Positions 19,849 to 28,460 of a stretch of DNA of 64,000 nt are shown in pieces; position 1 is the first letter of the stretch, and each line of letters starts with the position of its first letter. Origin of the DNA: Gillisia mitskevichiae (GTDB lineage: Bacteria; Bacteroidota; Bacteroidia; Flavobacteriales; Flavobacteriaceae); NCBI RefSeq assembly GCF_003634585.1, contig NZ_RBLG01000003.1, positions 248,001-312,000 on the forward strand, read 5' to 3'. The notes beneath the pieces are model-generated. The model saw only the letters and a list, made by a program, of their open reading frames with translations, was not told the origin of the DNA and did no database searches. A program made the translations under genes and the position numbers.

Positions 19849-19905
19849 AATTGAAACATTTAAACTCCTAAGCTACCGGAACAAAAACAGACAATCAGTT
19901 TCAAT

Positions 19906-21039
19906 TTAATAATTTTTCAATTCAATTTTTAGAGCTTCAAAGAAGCTTTCAAAATGTTTTTGCTCTATATTTAATGGTGGTAAAATTCTAAGCAATTTTT
20001 TGTTGGACGCAGCACCGGTAAATATGTGTTGGTTAAAAAGAAGCGATTTTCTAAGAGCAGCGATCTCAAAATCGAACTCCAAGCCCAACATTAACCCTCT
20101 TCCTTTCAGCTTTTTTACCTGAGGGATCTTTGCCACTTCTTGCTGAACAAATTCAAACATCTTTTTTGCGTTGTCCATGAGCTGCTCTTTTTCAATCACC
20201 TCCAATACTGCAATTCCGGCAGCACAAGCCAAATGATTCCCTCCAAAAGTGGTTCCTAACATTCCATGTTTCGCAGGAATAGAACTATCTATCAAGATCC
20301 CACCAATTGGAAAGCCATTTCCCATGCCTTTGGCTATAGAAATAATACCTGGCCGAATCTTATGTTTTTGATAGGCGAAGAAATCACCTGTTCTACCGTA
20401 TCCCGCTTGAACCTCATCTGCAATTAATACCGCATTATATTGTTCACATAAAGCTGCTGTTTTCTGATAAAACTTGGTACTGGCTTCATCCAATCCTCCG
20501 ACTCCCTGAATAAATTCAATGATCACTGCAGCAGTTTCTCCCTTTTTCAATTCCTCTTCCAGCACAGAAACATCTTCGAAAGCAAGTTTACATACGCTCT
20601 GTGCTTTATTTAAAGGTGCTTTGATCCCTTCATTATCTGTTACTGCAACCGCAGCAGAGGTTCTTCCGTGGAAAGCATTTTCAAAATAGATCACATTGCT
20701 TTTTCCTGTGTGGAAGGATGCAAGTTTTAAAGCATTTTCGTTCGCTTCTGCCCCCGAATTGCACAAAAACAGACTATAATCTGTAATATTCGCCGCTTTT
20801 TTCAACTTTTTGGCCAATTCTTCCTGTAAAGGATTTTTTATTGAATTCGAGTAAAACCCCAATTGCTTTAATTGTGCTGCCAGCTTTTCTACATAATGAG
20901 GATGAGAATGACCTATAGAGATCACGGCATGTCCTCCATATAGATCTAAATACTTTGTCCCCTTTTCATCATATACAAAACAGCCTTCTCCTTTTACCGG
21001 AGTAATATCATATAAAGGGTAAACATCAAATAACTCCAT
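19906..21039 (-). CDS. argD: Acylornithine aminotransferase
   Basis: ArgD is a class III pyridoxal-phosphate aminotransferase that makes N-acylornithine from N-acylglutamate semialdehyde and glutamate. The 377-residue protein shows LDLYGGHAVISIGHSHP, FLCNSGAEANENALKLA (phosphate binding), VLIADEVQAGYGRTGDFFA (cofactor Asp) and ISIAKGMGNGFPIGG, with the Schiff-base lysine in IAKG. Length is slightly below E. coli ArgD (about 400). It follows proC by 2 bases, so the two are probably co-translated. Confidence 0.95.
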   Translation of the reverse strand: MELFDVYPLYDITPVKGEGCFVYDEKGTKYLDLYGGHAVISIGHSHPHYVEKLAAQLKQLGFYSNSIKNPLQEELAKKLKKAANITDYSLFLCNSGAEANENALKLASFHTGKSNVIYFENAFHGRTSAAVAVTDNEGIKAPLNKAQSVCKLAFEDVSVLEEELKKGETAAVIIEFIQGVGGLDEASTKFYQKTAALCEQYNAVLIADEVQAGYGRTGDFFAYQKHKIRPGIISIAKGMGNGFPIGGILIDSSIPAKHGMLGTTFGGNHLACAAGIAVLEVIEKEQLMDNAKKMFEFVQQEVAKIPQVKKLKGRGLMLGLEFDFEIAALRKSLLFNQHIFTGAASNKKLLRILPPLNIEQKHFESFFEALKIELKNY

Positions 21040-21041
21040 AT

Positions 21042-21836
21042 TTATGTTTTTGAAATTGAATTAATTTTTTTAAATGATGCCTGAATTCCTTTGATGAGCG
21101 AAGAACTTAAGCCTCCGTGCTCCATTTCATTCAAACCTTCAATAGTGCAACCCCGGGGCGTAGTAACCTTATCTATTTCTTCTTCAGGATGATTCCCTGA
21201 TTCTATCAAGAGACTTGCAGCACCTAAACAGGTTTGCATAGAAAGCTCTTGTGCCTCTTTAGCATCGAAACCTAGTTGTACAGCACCTTGGGTGGTTGCT
21301 CGTATCAAACGCATCCAAAATGCAATTCCACTGGCACAAATCACAGTTGCAGCCTGCATATTGGATTCCGGAATAATTACACTTGTTCCAAGTCTGTTAA
21401 AAATAGCTTCTGCAATTGCAATTCGTTTTTCCCCTTTTACATTGCTGCAAAGGCAGGTCATCGATTTCCCAACTGCGATCGCAGTGTTAGGCATTGCCCG
21501 AATTATGAATTGATCTTCCCCTACTATTTCTTCGATCCTTGGAATTTTAAAACCCGTAGCCGTAGATATCAAAATGTGCTTTTCTGTCAACGAATCTTTT
21601 ACTTCATGCAGAATGGCTTCTAGTTGTAAAGGCTGTACTGCAAAAATGATCACATCTGAATTTTGAACTGCTTCCTTATTATCTGAGGTCAATTTCACTC
21701 CTGAATATTCCTCGAGATCCCTAATGCTTTCAAGCTTTCTTCTTGAAAGGTACAGCGTGGTAATCGCATTTTTTACGATCAGCCCTTTTGCTATAGATTT
21801 CCCAAGATTACCCGTTCCAATAATTGCTACTTTCAT
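21042..21836 (-). CDS. proC: Pyrroline-5-carboxylate reductase
   Basis: ProC reduces 1-pyrroline-5-carboxylate to proline with NAD(P)H. The 264-residue protein starts with the Rossmann motif VAIIGTGNLGKSIAKGL. It ends with the ProC signature region LIESGNHPEEEIDKVTTPRGCTIEGLNEME, in which VTTPRGCT is the TSPGGTT-like substrate loop. It sits inside the arginine operon between argC and argD, 43 bases from argC. Proline and arginine share glutamate-semialdehyde chemistry, so joint control is plausible. Confidence 0.94.
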   Translation of the reverse strand: MKVAIIGTGNLGKSIAKGLIVKNAITTLYLSRRKLESIRDLEEYSGVKLTSDNKEAVQNSDVIIFAVQPLQLEAILHEVKDSLTEKHILISTATGFKIPRIEEIVGEDQFIIRAMPNTAIAVGKSMTCLCSNVKGEKRIAIAEAIFNRLGTSVIIPESNMQAATVICASGIAFWMRLIRATTQGAVQLGFDAKEAQELSMQTCLGAASLLIESGNHPEEEIDKVTTPRGCTIEGLNEMEHGGLSSSLIKGIQASFKKINSISKT

Positions 21837-21879
21837 ATTATTTGTTTTTATCGCAATACACTTTGCGTACGCTTAAATT

Positions 21880-22845
21880 CTAGAAATAACTGGCTTTTAA
21901 CCGGAGTCCCTGGTCTTCAGGAAATCCGAACATTAAATTCATGTTTTGCACTGCCTGGCCGGAAGCTCCTTTTAATAAATTATCTATAGCACTCGTTATC
22001 AATAATTTACTCTTATACTTCTGAAGATTTATCAAGCACTTATTGGTGTTCACCACTTGTTTCAGATGAACCTCTTCCTCTATCACAAATGTGAATGCAG
22101 CATCTTTATAATAGGTGTCATATAAAGCTTTTGCATCTTCCAGGTTTCCATCAAAATTGGTGTAAGTAGTTGCAAATATCCCTCTGGAAAAATTCCCCCT
22201 GTTCGGAATAAAATTTACCTCAGAATCAAAGTTTGGCTGAAGCATTTGGATGCTCTGACCTATCTCATTTAAATGCTGATGTTCAAATTCCTTATATGCC
22301 GAAAAGTTATTGTCCCGCCAAGTAAAATGTGAGGTGGCAGAAAGTGAGGTCCCTGCACCGGTTGCTCCGGTTACTGCATTTATGTGCAACTCATCTTTAA
22401 GCAACTTTTCCCCTGCCAATGGAAGAACTGCTAAACTAATGGCGGTAGCAAAACACCCTGGGTTGGCTATGAATTGTGCCTTTTTGATCTCTTCTTTCTT
22501 AAATTCCGGCAAGCCATAAACAAAGGAATGATCCTGGGAATGCATTCTATAATCTGTACTAAGATCTATGATCTTTGTATGTTTTGAAAATGGGTTGTTT
22601 TTTAAAAATTCAATCGAATTTCCATGTCCTAAACACAAGAACACAACATCTACATCAGGATTGATGCTACCGCTAAATTTAAGCGCTGTTTCTCCTAATA
22701 GGTCTTGATGTATAGCTGAAACCTTTGAACCCGCTTGAGAAGTGCTGTAAACAAAATCTAAGCTAACATCCGGATGTCTTAATAGGATCCTGAGTAATTC
22801 CCCGGCCGTGTATCCGGCACCTCCAATTATTCCTGCTTTTATCAT
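21880..22845 (-). CDS. argC: N-acyl-gamma-glutamyl-phosphate reductase
   Basis: ArgC reduces the acyl phosphate made by ArgB to the semialdehyde with NADPH. The 321-residue protein has AGIIGGAGYTAGELLRIL at the N terminus and the catalytic-cysteine motif FIANPGCFATAISLAV. The later block INAVTGATGAGTSLSATSHF is also characteristic. Its start overlaps the argG stop in an ATGA tetramer (22842-22845), implying translational coupling. Confidence 0.96.
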   Translation of the reverse strand: MIKAGIIGGAGYTAGELLRILLRHPDVSLDFVYSTSQAGSKVSAIHQDLLGETALKFSGSINPDVDVVFLCLGHGNSIEFLKNNPFSKHTKIIDLSTDYRMHSQDHSFVYGLPEFKKEEIKKAQFIANPGCFATAISLAVLPLAGEKLLKDELHINAVTGATGAGTSLSATSHFTWRDNNFSAYKEFEHQHLNEIGQSIQMLQPNFDSEVNFIPNRGNFSRGIFATTYTNFDGNLEDAKALYDTYYKDAAFTFVIEEEVHLKQVVNTNKCLINLQKYKSKLLITSAIDNLLKGASGQAVQNMNLMFGFPEDQGLRLKASYF

Positions 22846-24029
22846 GCTTGATTTTTTACGTGTTGATGGATCTTTCCTGAATTAGACAGGATCTTTATAA
22901 AGCCTTTTGCATCGTTTGCAGTCCAAGCTGTATTCTCCTCCCCATATTTCCCAAATCCATTATTCATAAGATCAAACTTAGATTCTATGCCATTAAGGGT
23001 AAATCTATAGGGATGTAAACTTATAGATACGGTCCCGGTAACTTGTTCCTGAGAACTTTGTAAAAAAGCTTCAAAATCTCGCATTACAGGATCCAGATAT
23101 TGGCCTTCGTGCAAATGTGTTCCATACCAATTGGCTATATAATCTTTATGTTGTAATTGCCATTTACTTAAGTTGTGTTTCTCTAATAAATGGTGTGCTT
23201 TTAAAATGATCGTAGCCGATGCTGCCTCAAAACCCACTCTTCCTTTTATTCCAATAATGGTATCGCCCACGTGAATATCTCTTCCAATAGCATATTTAGA
23301 TGCCAGCTCTTCTAAGGTCTCTATGATGTTTTCCGGAGAATCTTCTTTGCCATTCATCGCACTTAATTCTCCTTTCTTAAAGCTAAGACTAATTTGTTTA
23401 TGCTCCGTTTCCGTAAGTTGAGATGGAAAAGCAGCTTCTGGTAATGATTTGTTTGAAGTAAGCGTTTCGGCACCTCCAACACTTGTTCCCCAAAGCCCTT
23501 TATTTACTGAGTATTTTGCTTTTTCCCAGTTCATATCTACCCCATGGGATTTAAGATATTCTATTTCCTCTTGCCTGGTTAATTGCTTATCTCTAATAGG
23601 AGTAATAATTTCTATCTCTGGAGCTAATATTTGAAAGATCATATCAAATCTTACCTGGTCATTACCCGCACCAGTACTTCCGTGTGCAATGGCATTGGCT
23701 CCAATTTTCTTCGCGTAATTCACGATCTCAATGGCTTGTATAATACGTTCAGCACTTACAGATAAAGGGTAGGTATTGTTTTTAAGAACATTCCCGAAAA
23801 TTAGATACTTTACTACTTTATTATAAAATGTTGAAATCGCATTGATATTCTTATAGGATTTTGCTCCCATCTTTACTGCTTTCTCACCTATCTCTTTAAT
23901 TTCCTCTTCAGAAAATCCGCCGGTATTCACACTTACCGCGTGTATCTCTGTATTTTCTTCCTGAGATAAATACTTCGCACAATAGGAAGTATCTAAACCT
24001 CCGCTATATGCTATTACTATTTTTTTCAT
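22842..24029 (-). CDS. argG: Argininosuccinate synthase
   Basis: ArgG joins citrulline and aspartate using ATP. The 395-residue protein begins with the PP-loop VIAYSGGLDTSYCAKYLS and contains AIAHGSTGAGNDQVRFD, both diagnostic. GRVGFEAASA is the third family block. It is the second gene of the operon, 185 bases after the GNAT gene; that gap holds a dispersed repeat. The next gene, argC, overlaps its stop. Confidence 0.97.
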   Translation of the reverse strand: MKKIVIAYSGGLDTSYCAKYLSQEENTEIHAVSVNTGGFSEEEIKEIGEKAVKMGAKSYKNINAISTFYNKVVKYLIFGNVLKNNTYPLSVSAERIIQAIEIVNYAKKIGANAIAHGSTGAGNDQVRFDMIFQILAPEIEIITPIRDKQLTRQEEIEYLKSHGVDMNWEKAKYSVNKGLWGTSVGGAETLTSNKSLPEAAFPSQLTETEHKQISLSFKKGELSAMNGKEDSPENIIETLEELASKYAIGRDIHVGDTIIGIKGRVGFEAASATIILKAHHLLEKHNLSKWQLQHKDYIANWYGTHLHEGQYLDPVMRDFEAFLQSSQEQVTGTVSISLHPYRFTLNGIESKFDLMNNGFGKYGEENTAWTANDAKGFIKILSNSGKIHQHVKNQA

Positions 24030-24110
24030 ATTTTAATTTTTAATCTTCTTAGTCAATCCATTCCGATTGCGTTCAAATTTATTCTAGCTTTTAATACTAA
24101 GATTCTTCGA

Positions 24111-24180
24111 CAATTCCGATAGCTATCGGAACAGGATGACCTATATTTTTTGATTTGTCAAACTGAGCCTGTCGAAGTTT
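24111..24180. repeat. REP-like repeat with perfect 18-base palindrome
   Basis: TTCCGATAGCTATCGGAA (24114-24131) is a perfect palindrome followed by CAGGATGACC. About 25 bases later comes GTCAAACTGAGCCTGTCGAAG (part of 24157-24178). Both are standard words of the flavobacterial intergenic repeats in this window; a related CCGAAAGCTATAGG copy lies near 51263. It separates argG from the GNAT gene. Confidence 0.65.
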
Positions 24181-24214
24181 GGTATATACTTAGGATGATC
24201 CTGAACTATAATTT

Positions 24215-24847
24215 TTATTCCTTTTTAGCTTTATCCTTTTTATAGAAAAGCGTTTGCTTAATATTCTTTAACCTCCTATAGGTTTTTTCATTGAAGGTTT
24301 CATGTCTTGGCTTTTCATTTTTCTTCTTATTAGGATCGTACATCATGCCGGTACAAAGGCACATTTTACGCTCTGTACGAGTAAGAATATCGTAATTTTT
24401 ACATGTCTGGCAGCCTTTCCAAAAACTTTCATCATCGGTAAGCTCAGAAAAGGGAACAGGTTGATATCCCAATTCGTAATTGATCTTCATTACCGCAAGA
24501 CCTGTAGTTATTCCAAAGATCTTAGCTCCCGGGAATTTATTTTTTGAATGCTCGAAAATGGCTTTCTTAATATCTTTTGCCAATCCCCGATTTCTATAAT
24601 CAGGATTCACAATAAGACCGGAATTGGCGACAAACTTATCGTGTCCCCATACCTCGATGTAACAGAATCCTGCAAATTTGTCTCCATCTAATGCAATAAT
24701 AGCGTTGCCATTCTCCATTTTGGTGATAACATATTCCGGAGTTCTTCGGGCTATGCCCGTGCCTCTTACTTTAGCTGATTCTGCTATAGTTTCACAAATG
24801 ATCTCCGCATATTTTGCATGAGATTTATTAGCAATGAGTATTTTCAT
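24215..24847 (-). CDS. GNAT acyltransferase heading the arginine operon (candidate N-acylglutamate synthase)
   Basis: A 210-residue GNAT-fold acyltransferase. The acyl-CoA pyrophosphate loop is visible as R85-N-R-G-L-A90 after the strand VANSGLIVNPDY. A cysteine pattern follows, C146-Q-T-C149 and C163-L-C165, which could bind a metal, then a lysine-rich tail. No argJ or classical argA is present in the cluster, yet argC, B, D, F', E-like, G and H are. First-gene position makes it the obvious candidate to acylate glutamate. The acyl donor (acetyl- or succinyl-CoA) is not deducible, and other GNAT roles remain possible. Confidence 0.82.
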   Translation of the reverse strand: MKILIANKSHAKYAEIICETIAESAKVRGTGIARRTPEYVITKMENGNAIIALDGDKFAGFCYIEVWGHDKFVANSGLIVNPDYRNRGLAKDIKKAIFEHSKNKFPGAKIFGITTGLAVMKINYELGYQPVPFSELTDDESFWKGCQTCKNYDILTRTERKMCLCTGMMYDPNKKKNEKPRHETFNEKTYRRLKNIKQTLFYKKDKAKKE

Positions 24848-25174
24848 CTGCTAAAAGTTTAAAGTTTGAATAAATAAAGTTTTGATATTTTTGAAGGAAG
24901 AACCGGACTCACCTAAGTTCCATAAAATTATATACGCACAAGGCGGCGGGGAAAACTGCGCACGGGAGAATTTTCAGAATTGTTTCTGAAAATATTTAAA
25001 GTATATATGGAGAATGTGGTTTTCAAAATTGTAAAAGGTAAAAAATAATATTAATAAAAGGGAATGCGCAGCCTACCGACTGAAGCGGGGCCTATAGCGC
25101 AAATTGAATATTATTATTTCTGTAGTTGAAATCACGTGGTAAAAATAGACAAAATTTTATAGGCACCTATTTAA
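24848..25174. other. 327-bp intergenic region upstream of the arginine operon
   Basis: No coding frame is supported. The region separates the end of ilvA from the start of the GNAT-arg operon, both on the minus strand, and must contain the arginine operon promoter and leader. It holds the structured element at 24929-25115 listed next. No clear ARG box was found. Confidence 0.6.
24929..25115. ncRNA. Candidate structured element with GC-rich cores
   Basis: Two GC-rich blocks stand out from AT-rich surroundings. In the left half TATATAC (24929-24935) can pair with GTATATA (25001-25007), enclosing GCACAAGGCGGCGGGG and a perfect hairpin ATTTTCAG/CTGAAAAT (24970-24977, 24986-24993). In the right half AATAATATT (25044-25052) pairs with AATATTATT (25107-25115). 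That stem encloses TGCGC/GCGCA (25065-25069, 25097-25101) around AGCCTACCGACTGAAGCGG. AT-rich outer stems closing GC-rich loops are typical of a structured RNA or a single-stranded recombination site. Strand and function are unknown; on the minus strand it would form the leader of the arginine operon. Confidence 0.45.
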
Positions 25175-26449
25175 TTATATTAAAAATTGAAATAAATCTG
25201 GATTATCATTTAAATATTGTCCGTAAAATTTATACTCCTTCATACGTTCTACCAATGGGGCAAAGTCTTTGGGATCTTTAAGTTCTATTCCCACAACCGC
25301 AGGTGCATTCTCCCTGTGGTGTTTTTTAGAATATTCAAAATGTGTAATATCGTCGTCTGGTCCAAGAACTTTTGCTACGAATTGCTTTAATGCTCCCGCG
25401 CGTTGTGGGAAAGGCACTATAAAATAATGTTTAAGGCCAGCATATAATAAGGCTTTTTCTTTTATTTCAGCAGTTCGGGTAATGTCGTTATTACTTCCAC
25501 TTACTACACAAACCACATTTTTCCCTTTAATCTCTTCAGCAAAAGTATCTAATGCGGTAATAGACATCGCTCCTGCAGGCTCCACAACAATAGCATCCTG
25601 ATTATAAAGATCAAGGATAGTTTGGCATATTTTACCTTCCGGCACAGTGATCATATCATCCAGAAAATTCTTGCATAATTCGAAATTTCTAACTCCAACT
25701 TTTTGCACAGCAGCTCCATCTACAAACCTATCTATCTCCTTAAGCTCTATAAGCTCACCCATTTTTAGGGAAGCGCTCATTGAAGGTGCTCCTTTTGGTT
25801 CTACTCCTATAATTTTCGTATTAGGTGATAGTTGCTTAAAGACCGAAGATAAGCCGGCAAGTAAACCTCCTCCTCCAAGAGGAGCGAAAACATAATCTAT
25901 CGGGCCCTCGGCCTGATTTAAGATTTCCAAGCCTATTGTAGCTTGTCCTTCTATTACTTTTTCATCATCAAAAGGATGTATAAACACATTTTTATTCTTC
26001 TCCCCGTATTTTATAGCACTTTTATAAGAATCATCAAAAGTGTCACCATTCAAGACTACCTCAACCCATACTCCGCCAAACATTCTTGTTTGCTCCACCT
26101 TTTGTTTGGGTGTGGTTATAGGCATAAAAATAACCCCTTTCACCTCTAGCTTATTACAAGCAAATGCCACGCCCTGCGCATGATTACCTGCACTTGCACA
26201 AATCACTCCTTTGCATAATTGATCCTTAGTTAAGCTCGAGATCTTATTATAAGCCCCACGAATTTTATAGGATCTAACCTGTTGCAAATCTTCTCTTTTA
26301 AACATAACATTGGCTTCATACCTTTTACTATACGTAAAAGATGGAGCTAATGGAGTCTTGATCGCGACTTTTGAGATGCGTTCTGCAGCTTGCTTCACGG
26401 CCTCCATTTTTGGAATATATATCTCTTTTTTAACTAAGGAACTGCTCAT
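25175..26449 (-). CDS. ilvA: Threonine ammonia-lyase (biosynthetic threonine dehydratase)
   Basis: IlvA converts threonine to 2-oxobutyrate, the entry to isoleucine. The 424-residue protein has the PLP lysine motif VRSYKIRGAYNKIS, CASAGNHAQGVAFAC and the phosphate-binding FAPLGGGGLLAGLS. A short C-terminal ACT-like regulatory region (about residues 335-424) includes HYFIVPFPQRAGALKQFV. That is one regulatory repeat, unlike the 514-residue E. coli enzyme with two. Its start overlaps the ilvC stop by one base, so it is the last gene of the ilv operon. Confidence 0.95.
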   Translation of the reverse strand: MSSSLVKKEIYIPKMEAVKQAAERISKVAIKTPLAPSFTYSKRYEANVMFKREDLQQVRSYKIRGAYNKISSLTKDQLCKGVICASAGNHAQGVAFACNKLEVKGVIFMPITTPKQKVEQTRMFGGVWVEVVLNGDTFDDSYKSAIKYGEKNKNVFIHPFDDEKVIEGQATIGLEILNQAEGPIDYVFAPLGGGGLLAGLSSVFKQLSPNTKIIGVEPKGAPSMSASLKMGELIELKEIDRFVDGAAVQKVGVRNFELCKNFLDDMITVPEGKICQTILDLYNQDAIVVEPAGAMSITALDTFAEEIKGKNVVCVVSGSNNDITRTAEIKEKALLYAGLKHYFIVPFPQRAGALKQFVAKVLGPDDDITHFEYSKKHHRENAPAVVGIELKDPKDFAPLVERMKEYKFYGQYLNDNPDLFQFLI

Positions 26450-27924
26450 TACACGTGTATTTTTTTCATTTCGGTCATGGCCTCTCTCAACTCTTCACCT
26501 ATAATTTCCACCGGATGCTTTCTTATTGAAGCATTCACTTTGATCAATTTTTTATTATCTACTCCAGAATCCTTTGTCCCATAGGCTTTTCCTATTAATC
26601 CAGATTCCAGATTGTTGATGTAATCTTTGATCAATGGCTTACAGGAATGATCGAAAAGATAACACCCATATTCAGCAGTATCAGATATAATTCTGTTCAT
26701 CTCGTAAAGTTTTTTACGGGCTATGGTATTCGCAATTAGTGGAGTTTCGTGCAAAGATTCATAATATGCAGATTCCGCAATTATTCCGGCTTCTACCATA
26801 GTTTCAAAAGCTAACTCTACACCAGACTTCACAAATGCAACCAATAAGAGTCCTTTGTCAAAATATTCCTGCTCAGAGATTTCTTCCGCAGTTGCATCTG
26901 TTTTTTCGAAAGCGGTGTTTTCAGTAGCTGCTCGCCATTCTAATAATTCCTTATCGTCGTTGTCCCAATCTTTCATCATTCTGGTACTAAATGCCCCGGA
27001 AATAATATCGTCCATATGTTTTTGAAAAAGAGGACGCATGATCGTTTTTAGTTCTTCAGATATTTCCGCTGCTTTGATTTTCGCCGGATTGGAAAGTCTA
27101 TCCATCATATTGGTGATCCCTCCATGCTTCAAGGCTTCTGTAATGGTTTCCCAACCATACTGAATTAATTTTGCTGCATATGCAGGTTCCACTCCTTCAG
27201 CTACCATTTTATCAAAACTTAAGATAGATCCGGTTTGGAGCACACCACATAAAATAGTTTGTTCCCCCATTAGATCCGATTTTACTTCAGCAACAAAAGA
27301 GGAGTCCAACACTCCTGCCCTATGACCTCCTGTTGCAAAGGCATATGCTTTTGCCCAATCGTATCCTTTTCCTTCAGGATCGTTCTCCGGATGAACGGCT
27401 ATTAGGGTAGGAACTCCAAAGCCTCTTTTATATTCTTCTCTCACTTCAGAGCCTGGACATTTAGGTGCCACCATTATTACGGTAATATCTTCACGAATCT
27501 TCATTCCTTCTTCCACAATATTGAAACCATGAGAATAGGACAAAGCAGCTCCTTTTTTAATAAGCGGCACTATTTTCTTTATAACAGAAGTATGTTGCTT
27601 ATCTGGAGTTAAATTTATTACTAGGTCTGCAGATGGAATAAATTCTTCGTAGGTGCCCACCTTAAAATTGTTTGAAGAAGCGTTCTTAAAAGATTGTCTT
27701 TCATCCTTTATAGCATCTTCTCTTAAAGCATAGGTGATATCTAGCCCGCTGTCGCGCATGTTCAAACCTTGGTTTAAACCTTGAGCCCCACAACCAACTA
27801 TTACTATTTTTTTATTTTTTAAAACATTAATTCCTTCGCTAAATTCCTCACTTTGCATAAATCTGCAAGTCCCCAATTGGGCTAATTGATCTCTTAAGGA
27901 AAGGCTATTAAAATAATTTGTCAT
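26449..27924 (-). CDS. ilvC: Ketol-acid reductoisomerase (class II)
   Basis: IlvC rearranges and reduces acetolactate or acetohydroxybutyrate with NADPH and Mg2+. At 491 residues it is the long class II form with a duplicated C-terminal knotted domain, as in E. coli (491). The Rossmann start is [21 protein letters not shown], followed by [21 protein letters not shown] and [13 protein letters not shown] (metal-binding Asp and Glu). It overlaps both neighbours: ATGA with ilvN, TAATG with ilvA. Confidence 0.97.
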   Translation of the reverse strand: MTNYFNSLSLRDQLAQLGTCRFMQSEEFSEGINVLKNKKIVIVGCGAQGLNQGLNMRDSGLDITYALREDAIKDERQSFKNASSNNFKVGTYEEFIPSADLVINLTPDKQHTSVIKKIVPLIKKGAALSYSHGFNIVEEGMKIREDITVIMVAPKCPGSEVREEYKRGFGVPTLIAVHPENDPEGKGYDWAKAYAFATGGHRAGVLDSSFVAEVKSDLMGEQTILCGVLQTGSILSFDKMVAEGVEPAYAAKLIQYGWETITEALKHGGITNMMDRLSNPAKIKAAEISEELKTIMRPLFQKHMDDIISGAFSTRMMKDWDNDDKELLEWRAATENTAFEKTDATAEEISEQEYFDKGLLLVAFVKSGVELAFETMVEAGIIAESAYYESLHETPLIANTIARKKLYEMNRIISDTAEYGCYLFDHSCKPLIKDYINNLESGLIGKAYGTKDSGVDNKKLIKVNASIRKHPVEIIGEELREAMTEMKKIHV

Positions 27925-28460
27925 GAGTTTATATTTATGGTATTAAAATCTTCAAGAATACTAGAGATTGGCATTTCATTTTTAGATACTGCAATTTTTC
28001 CGGAGCGAACAAACTGCATCAATCCATAGGGTTTTAATTTATCGTATAAATTATCTATTTCGTGGCGTTTGCCTGTTTTCTCAATAACAAAGAATTTTGG
28101 CGTCACCGTAACTATCCGTGCATTGGTCTCTTTTATGAAATCCTGAATAGTTAGGTCTTCAACAAATTCGGCTGAATTCACCTTATAAAGTGCTGTTTCC
28201 TGAAAGATCAGCTCTTCATCTGTATGATAATAAGCGCGAATAACTTCAATTTGTTTCTCTATCTGTCCGGCAATTTTTTTCACTTGTTCCTCTGTAACCT
28301 CTACTACGATAATAAATCGCATCACCTCATTCACTTCACTTTTAGAAGCTGTGATGCTTTCTATATTGATATGTCTTTTCAAGAAGATAGCTGCGATCCT
28401 GCTCAATAATCCTATGTTGTTTTCCGTATAGATGGAAACTGTATAATTTTTCTTTTCCAT
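27921..28460 (-). CDS. ilvN: Acetolactate synthase small (regulatory) subunit
   Basis: The 179-residue subunit activates the catalytic subunit and carries valine feedback inhibition. The N-terminal ACT domain is clear: [31 protein letters not shown]. The second half, ending [23 protein letters not shown], matches the ALS C-terminal domain. It overlaps ilvB by one base and ilvC by four, as expected for a tightly coupled operon. Confidence 0.95.
   Translation of the reverse strand: MEKKNYTVSIYTENNIGLLSRIAAIFLKRHINIESITASKSEVNEVMRFIIVVEVTEEQVKKIAGQIEKQIEVIRAYYHTDEELIFQETALYKVNSAEFVEDLTIQDFIKETNARIVTVTPKFFVIEKTGKRHEIDNLYDKLKPYGLMQFVRSGKIAVSKNEMPISSILEDFNTININS

Noticed and set aside
24860-24885. 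ARG-box-like TTTGAATAAATAAAG just before the GNAT gene
   Set aside because: Only one half-site matches and the symmetric ATTCA half is missing; such AT-rich text is common here.
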